Shown: positions 35,056 through 38,593 of the stretch, piece by piece
How the letters are laid out: each line of letters starts with the position of its first letter
Position numbering within the stretch: the stretch's first letter is position 1
Assembly (NCBI GenBank): GCA_947589455.1
Contig: CANQCD010000005.1
Coordinates: 1 to 38,593 of the forward strand
DNA: 38,593 nt
Source: an uncultured Lachnospiraceae bacterium
Lineage (GTDB): Bacteria; Bacillota; Clostridia; Lachnospirales; Lachnospiraceae
Direction: 5' to 3'
Made by a program: the position numbers and the translations under genes
Notes under the pieces: model-generated
Database searches by the model: none
What the model saw: only the letters and a program-made list of their open reading frames with translations
Told to the model about the DNA's origin: nothing

Positions 35056-35237
35056 AAGAAATCAGCAATGCACAGAGCGCAGGCATGGAGGTTGCAGTGG
35101 ATGGAAAAATATATTCTCTCCCTGCAGATGTTGAACAAATGGCAGTCATGGAAAATTTTTGCTATATGAAAAGTTATAGCAGCGACGAAAATGGCAGGAT
35201 TGTCCGGATCGATTTTGACCATATAGAAAGTGTCTGA
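35004..35237 (+). CDS. Small conserved-looking hypothetical protein
   Basis: 77 residues. ATG 35004 lies nine bases after GGAGG; the longer frame from 34989 overlaps that site. It is acidic and soluble, with a helical N-terminus (AGIFEWLLEEISNAQ) and beta-type C-terminus (GRIVRIDFDHIESV); one cysteine, no motif recognised. It overlaps the end of the broken 34775 reading frame and is followed by a terminator, so the two were probably one transcript. Function unknown. Confidence 0.7.
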   Translation: MEAKTQDASAGIFEWLLEEISNAQSAGMEVAVDGKIYSLPADVEQMAVMENFCYMKSYSSDENGRIVRIDFDHIESV

Positions 35238-35323
35238 AAGGAAGAGGGATGAATCGAGTCATCTATTAAAAAAGATTTTTATTGTATTCCTATGCCTGAA
35301 AAGTGCATAACTTCAAAAATATG

Positions 35324-35355
35324 GGGAATCCGGCCCGGGATTCCCTGTGTTTTGT
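35324..35355 (+). terminator. Terminator of the 35004 gene
   Basis: GGGAATCC (35324-35331) pairs perfectly with GGATTCCC (35338-35345), loop of six, followed by TGTGTTTTG. The GH18 promoter begins just after. Confidence 0.75.
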
Positions 35356-35383
35356 TGCTCCTGCCGTAAAAAAGTGATATACT
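35355..35383 (+). promoter_or_regulatory. Promoter of the GH18 gene
   Basis: TTGCTC (35355-35360) and TATACT (35378-35383) are 17 bp apart with an extended -10 TG at 35375-35376. The leader to ATG 35427 is about 37 nt. Confidence 0.7.
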
Positions 35384-35426
35384 GTAGAAAGCAGAGCGCC
35401 AATCTATGGAAGAAGAGGGAAAATAC

Positions 35427-37130
35427 ATGGAGAAAAAACTGAAATTTATAATACCGGCAGCAGTTGGAGTTGTGGCACTATTAGTGGCAGCAGGGATTTT
35501 TTGTTACCGCAGATACGCTCCGAGCAAAGAAAAAATGCCATTGTCTGAATACTTTAAAAATCAGGGTGAGGAGCTGGCGTTGATCGCCGGCGACCAGATT
35601 TTGGATGAGAAAGGAATTTATCGGGATCATTGCGCATATGTGGGAGTCGAGCTGGTGAATAAACTGTTCAACCCGCGTTTTTACTGGGATGCGAATGAAA
35701 ATCTCTTATTGTATACAACGCCGAACGCCGTGATCAGAACAGAGCCGGGATCCCAGGATTATTATCAGAATAACAGTAAGCAGACAAAGGATTATGTCAT
35801 TGTCTGCCGGGAGGGGGATCATGTTTACGTTGCGCTGGATTATGTTATGGAATATACTGCGCTGGAATATCAATATTATAAAAATCCGGGGCGGGTAGTG
35901 ATCACCTATGAGTATGATAAGGAAAAGGAATATACAAAGACAGATTCGGAATGCGTGATCCGCGTCAATCCGGATATTAAGAGCGACATTTTGCTGGAGC
36001 TGCAAGAGGGGGAAACGCTCCGCTTATTAGAAAAAGAAAATGAAGAGACTGGATTTTGCAAGGTTTTGGAAAAAACAGGCGTGGAGGGGTATGTGAAAGC
36101 AAAAGATTTAGACAAAGCGTTTCAGGAGAAAAATACCACGCAGTTTCGACAGGAGCGGTACACGCATATCCTGAAAGATAAAAAGATATGCCTGGTATGG
36201 CATCAGGTCACAAATCAGACAGCCAACAGCGGTCTCTTGAATCTTCTTGCAAACACAAAAGGGGTCAACGTGGTCAGTCCGACATGGTTTGAGACGTCTG
36301 ACAACGAGGGGAATATCACGTCCCTTGCCAGCGATACTTATGTAGCGCAGGCGCACCGGAACGGTGTGGATGTATGGGGGCTGTGCAATGATTTCAGTCC
36401 AAATATGAAGATTGGAAAAGTCCTCGGCTATACGAGCAAACGCCAGAAGCTGGCAAAGAATCTGATTGCCGAGGCGATCCGTTACAGCCTGGATGGGATT
36501 AATATTGATTTTGAAAATGTGAAAGAGCAATCAGGGGAAGATTTTATCCAGTTTATTCGTGAGCTGGGCATTATGTGCCGTAATAACGGCATTGTGCTCT
36601 CGGTGGACAACTATCCGGTGAGAGATTACAATCAGCATTATAACCGCGAGGAACAGGCGAATGTGGCGGATTATGTGGTCACAATGGCGTATGATGAATA
36701 TTATTCCGGTTCCGAGGAGGCGGGGCCGGTGTCGTCCCTGTCTTATGTGAAGGATTCAACAAAACTGGTATTAGAGCAGGTTCCTGCGCGTCAGGTGATC
36801 GTGGCATTGCCGTTCTACTCCAGACATTGGCAGGAAAAGACAAGGAACGGCGAGACAGAGCTGAGCTCAGAGGCATGTTCTATGCGGTATGCGAAGCAGA
36901 TTGAGCAAGATTCCCATCAAAAGGCTGTCTGGGATGACAAGACAGGGATGTATTATCTGGAGTACAAGCAGAATGGGGCAGTGCATAAGCTATGGCGCGA
37001 AGACGTCAATTCGCTGGAATTGAAGTTAAAAGAGGCGACGCAGAATGACACAGGCGGCGTGGGATTTTGGAAAATGGGTTTGGAAGAGCCCTCTGTCTGG
37101 GACATGATAATAAAGTATATTCAGAAATAG
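35427..37130 (+). CDS. Membrane-anchored GH18 family glycosidase with SH3-like domain
   Basis: 567 residues from ATG 35427, which has AGAAGAGGG at good spacing; ATG 35406 lacks a site. A signal anchor helix spans about 7-28. An N-terminal extracellular domain with copper-amine-oxidase-like segments (about 40-170) precedes a bacterial SH3-like domain (about 176-235). The GH18 barrel is about 255-560 and its catalytic motif is DGINIDFE, with Asp356, Asp361 and catalytic Glu363. YDHD/YaaH/SleL relatives cleave peptidoglycan or spore cortex N-acetylglucosamine linkages. cwlD lies 96 bp downstream with no terminator, so the pair probably works on wall or cortex together. Confidence 0.88.
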   Translation: MEKKLKFIIPAAVGVVALLVAAGIFCYRRYAPSKEKMPLSEYFKNQGEELALIAGDQILDEKGIYRDHCAYVGVELVNKLFNPRFYWDANENLLLYTTPNAVIRTEPGSQDYYQNNSKQTKDYVIVCREGDHVYVALDYVMEYTALEYQYYKNPGRVVITYEYDKEKEYTKTDSECVIRVNPDIKSDILLELQEGETLRLLEKENEETGFCKVLEKTGVEGYVKAKDLDKAFQEKNTTQFRQERYTHILKDKKICLVWHQVTNQTANSGLLNLLANTKGVNVVSPTWFETSDNEGNITSLASDTYVAQAHRNGVDVWGLCNDFSPNMKIGKVLGYTSKRQKLAKNLIAEAIRYSLDGINIDFENVKEQSGEDFIQFIRELGIMCRNNGIVLSVDNYPVRDYNQHYNREEQANVADYVVTMAYDEYYSGSEEAGPVSSLSYVKDSTKLVLEQVPARQVIVALPFYSRHWQEKTRNGETELSSEACSMRYAKQIEQDSHQKAVWDDKTGMYYLEYKQNGAVHKLWREDVNSLELKLKEATQNDTGGVGFWKMGLEEPSVWDMIIKYIQK

Positions 37131-37226
37131 AGATTCATATGATTACAGTAAGAGATATCAGCCATTGTCTGTGGTATGGAATGCGCATGGCACAATATTG
37201 CAGGGATGGGGAAAGCTGTGGTCATT

Positions 37227-37958
37227 ATGGGCATATGGGAGGAACTGAAAAAAAGAAGACGGCCATTATTTGTATTAGTTATTTTGGGGATTTTTACAGT
37301 GGCGCTCGGTACTGGGATCCACAGCGCTGTCCGCACGGCAGGAGAGACGGCGGCAACGGTGGTGATCGATCCGGGACACGGAGGGATTGACCCTGGCAAA
37401 GTCGGGGTGGACGGTTCCTATGAGAAGGAGATTAATTTAGGCATCAGCAATTTTCTAAAAGAGGCGCTGGAGAAAAAGGGCTGCAGGGTGATCATGACTC
37501 GAGAGCGGGACGAGGGACTTTACCAGGAGACCGATACAAACAAAAAAATCGCGGATTTGCAGAAGCGCACGGAAATCATGAACCAGGATGGGGTTGATTT
37601 GATCGTCAGCGTCCACCAGAACAGTTTTTCCGGCAGCAGTACAAAGGGAGCGCAGGTATTTTATCACAGCGGTTCGGCACAGGGAGAGCAGCTTGCTAAA
37701 ATATTGCAGGCGCAGCTCGCCAGCTCGCTAAATCCGGATAATCATCGGCAGGCAAAGGCAAATTCGGAATATTATATTTTAAAAAATACAAAAAATACGG
37801 CGGTTATTGCGGAGTGCGGATTTTTGTCAAATGCTGAGGAGGCGGCGCTGCTCGGTGATACTGCGTATCAAAAAAAGGTGGCGTCGGCGATTGCGGAGGG
37901 CGTGTCAGAGTATCTGAAGGCTGTCCGGAAAGATCAGCAAAGCGCACCGGAGAAGTGA
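37227..37958 (+). CDS. cwlD: N-acetylmuramoyl-L-alanine amidase CwlD
   Basis: 243 residues from ATG 37227, close to the 237 of Bacillus CwlD. The longer frame from 37176 has no ribosome site; GGGGAAAG lies 12 bases before the chosen start, so the start is uncertain. A membrane anchor at about 13-30 is followed by an Amidase_3 domain with zinc ligands His51 (DPGHGG), Glu66 (SYEKEINL) and His130 (VSVHQNS), and catalytic Glu196 (IAECGFLSN). CwlD removes the peptide side chain so that muramic-delta-lactam can form in spore cortex. This supports a spore-forming host. Confidence 0.9.
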   Translation: MGIWEELKKRRRPLFVLVILGIFTVALGTGIHSAVRTAGETAATVVIDPGHGGIDPGKVGVDGSYEKEINLGISNFLKEALEKKGCRVIMTRERDEGLYQETDTNKKIADLQKRTEIMNQDGVDLIVSVHQNSFSGSSTKGAQVFYHSGSAQGEQLAKILQAQLASSLNPDNHRQAKANSEYYILKNTKNTAVIAECGFLSNAEEAALLGDTAYQKKVASAIAEGVSEYLKAVRKDQQSAPEK

Positions 37959-37988
37959 TGCGGCCGGCACAGAAAAGAGGAGACTGTT

Positions 37989-38593
37989 TTGATTACAAAG
38001 ATACTAAAAATCAACCCGGAAAAACCGGAAGAGGAAGTGTTGCGGGAGGCTGCCAGGATTTTGCGGGCGGGAGGCCTTGTGGCGTTTCCGACAGAGACAG
38101 TATATGGGCTGGGCGGAGACGCCCTTCTCTCCTCTGCCGCCGGGAAAATATATCAGGCGAAGGGGAGACCGTCCGATAATCCGCTGATCGTGCATATCGC
38201 AGATTTGCGGGAACTAGACCGGATTGCAGATCAGGTTGGCGAAAAGGCGGCTGCCCTGGCGGAAGCGTTTTGGCCGGGGCCGCTTACGATGATATTTAAA
38301 AAAAAGCAGCTTGTTCCGGCGGCAACGACAGGCGGGTTAAGCACCGTTGCAGTCCGGATGCCGTCGCATCCGGTGGCAAGAGCGCTGATCCGCGTGTCAG
38401 GAGTGTATATTGCGGCTCCAAGCGCCAATGCCTCCGGCAGGCCAAGCCCGACAAAAGCCGAGCATGTCAGGGAAGATCTGGAAGGAAAGATTCCTCTGAT
38501 CCTTGACGGCGGTACGGTGGGCATTGGCATTGAGTCTACGATTGTTGACATGACAGAAGAAATCCCTGTGATACTGCGTCCGGGATATGTGAC
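37989..38593 (+). CDS. tsaC: Threonylcarbamoyl-AMP synthase (Sua5/YrdC/YwlC), partial
   Basis: The gene runs off the right edge after 201 codons. The start is TTG 37989, preceded by AGAGGAGA. The enzyme makes threonylcarbamoyl-AMP for tRNA t6A37. Motifs: VAFPTETVYGLGGDA (about 32), AKGRPSDNPLIVHIA, FWPGPLTMIF, VAVRMPSHP and APSANASGRPSPT. The remaining part should include either the end of YrdC or the Sua5 C-terminal domain; LILDGGTVGIGIESTIVD is already seen. It follows cwlD by 30 bp. Confidence 0.95.
   Translation, partial: MITKILKINPEKPEEEVLREAARILRAGGLVAFPTETVYGLGGDALLSSAAGKIYQAKGRPSDNPLIVHIADLRELDRIADQVGEKAAALAEAFWPGPLTMIFKKKQLVPAATTGGLSTVAVRMPSHPVARALIRVSGVYIAAPSANASGRPSPTKAEHVREDLEGKIPLILDGGTVGIGIESTIVDMTEEIPVILRPGYV

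Overview
The window looks like chromosomal DNA from a spore-forming member of the Clostridia, most likely Lachnospiraceae. The basis is family-level recognition: strong AGGAGG-type ribosome sites, A/G-rich codon use, clear sigma-A promoters, HprK and MecA (Firmicutes regulators), CwlD (spore cortex), a BclA-like collagen protein, a 56-residue clostridial ferredoxin and a DUF1858 protein. No rRNA, tRNA, CRISPR array, transposase or phage gene was found. Species cannot be fixed from the sequence alone.

Layout. 1-3469: the tail of an upstream unit with a terminator, then a three-gene acyl-CoA cluster (unrecognised protein, thiolase, AMP-forming acyl ligase) resembling the staphylococcal vra gene set. 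3525-7439: a large secreted transglutaminase-like protein with Ig-like and fibronectin-like modules. 7653-8729 (minus): collagen-like protein. 8968-12793 (minus): MacAB-type export system (permease, ATPase, adaptor). 13218-14546: PASTA lipoprotein, preceded by two 42-bp direct repeats. 14594-15241: repeat-rich intergenic stretch with a good promoter, four 37-bp tandem repeats and competing hairpins, leading into trpB2. 15242-25859: compact housekeeping run trpB2-uvrC-hprK-degenerate HD-GYP-pth-mfd-PrsA-like. 25947-27438: CheX-like protein and a SpoU/TrmH methyltransferase. 27558-29728: two G3E (CobW) GTPases, one with a His-rich metal-binding insert, the other fused to a DUF1980/YcgQ-like domain and lacking the CxCC metal motif. 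29721-30548 (minus): Cof-type HAD phosphatase. 30989-33154: iron alcohol dehydrogenase, 2[4Fe-4S] ferredoxin and DUF1858 redox protein. 33388-34233 (minus): mecA. 34775-35237: a probably frameshifted small gene and a 77-residue hypothetical. 35427-38593: GH18 glycosidase, CwlD amidase and the start of tsaC.

How it works together. The uvrC-to-PrsA run joins DNA repair (uvrC, mfd), carbon catabolite signalling (hprK), translation rescue (pth) and secretion folding (PrsA-like) in one tightly spaced block. The two G3E GTPases suggest a zinc or metal-allocation module. GH18, CwlD and the collagen-like protein point to spore envelope and cortex biology. Six promoters with at least four of six bases in both hexamers and 17-bp spacing can be read directly: for trpB2, cheX-like, HAD, adh, ferredoxin and mecA. 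A seventh, for GH18, has a weaker -35.

The most interesting unexplained signals are the trpB2 leader, the G3E-DUF1980 fusion, the paired 42-bp repeats with covarying ends, and a dispersed repeat family present at two loci in opposite orientation.
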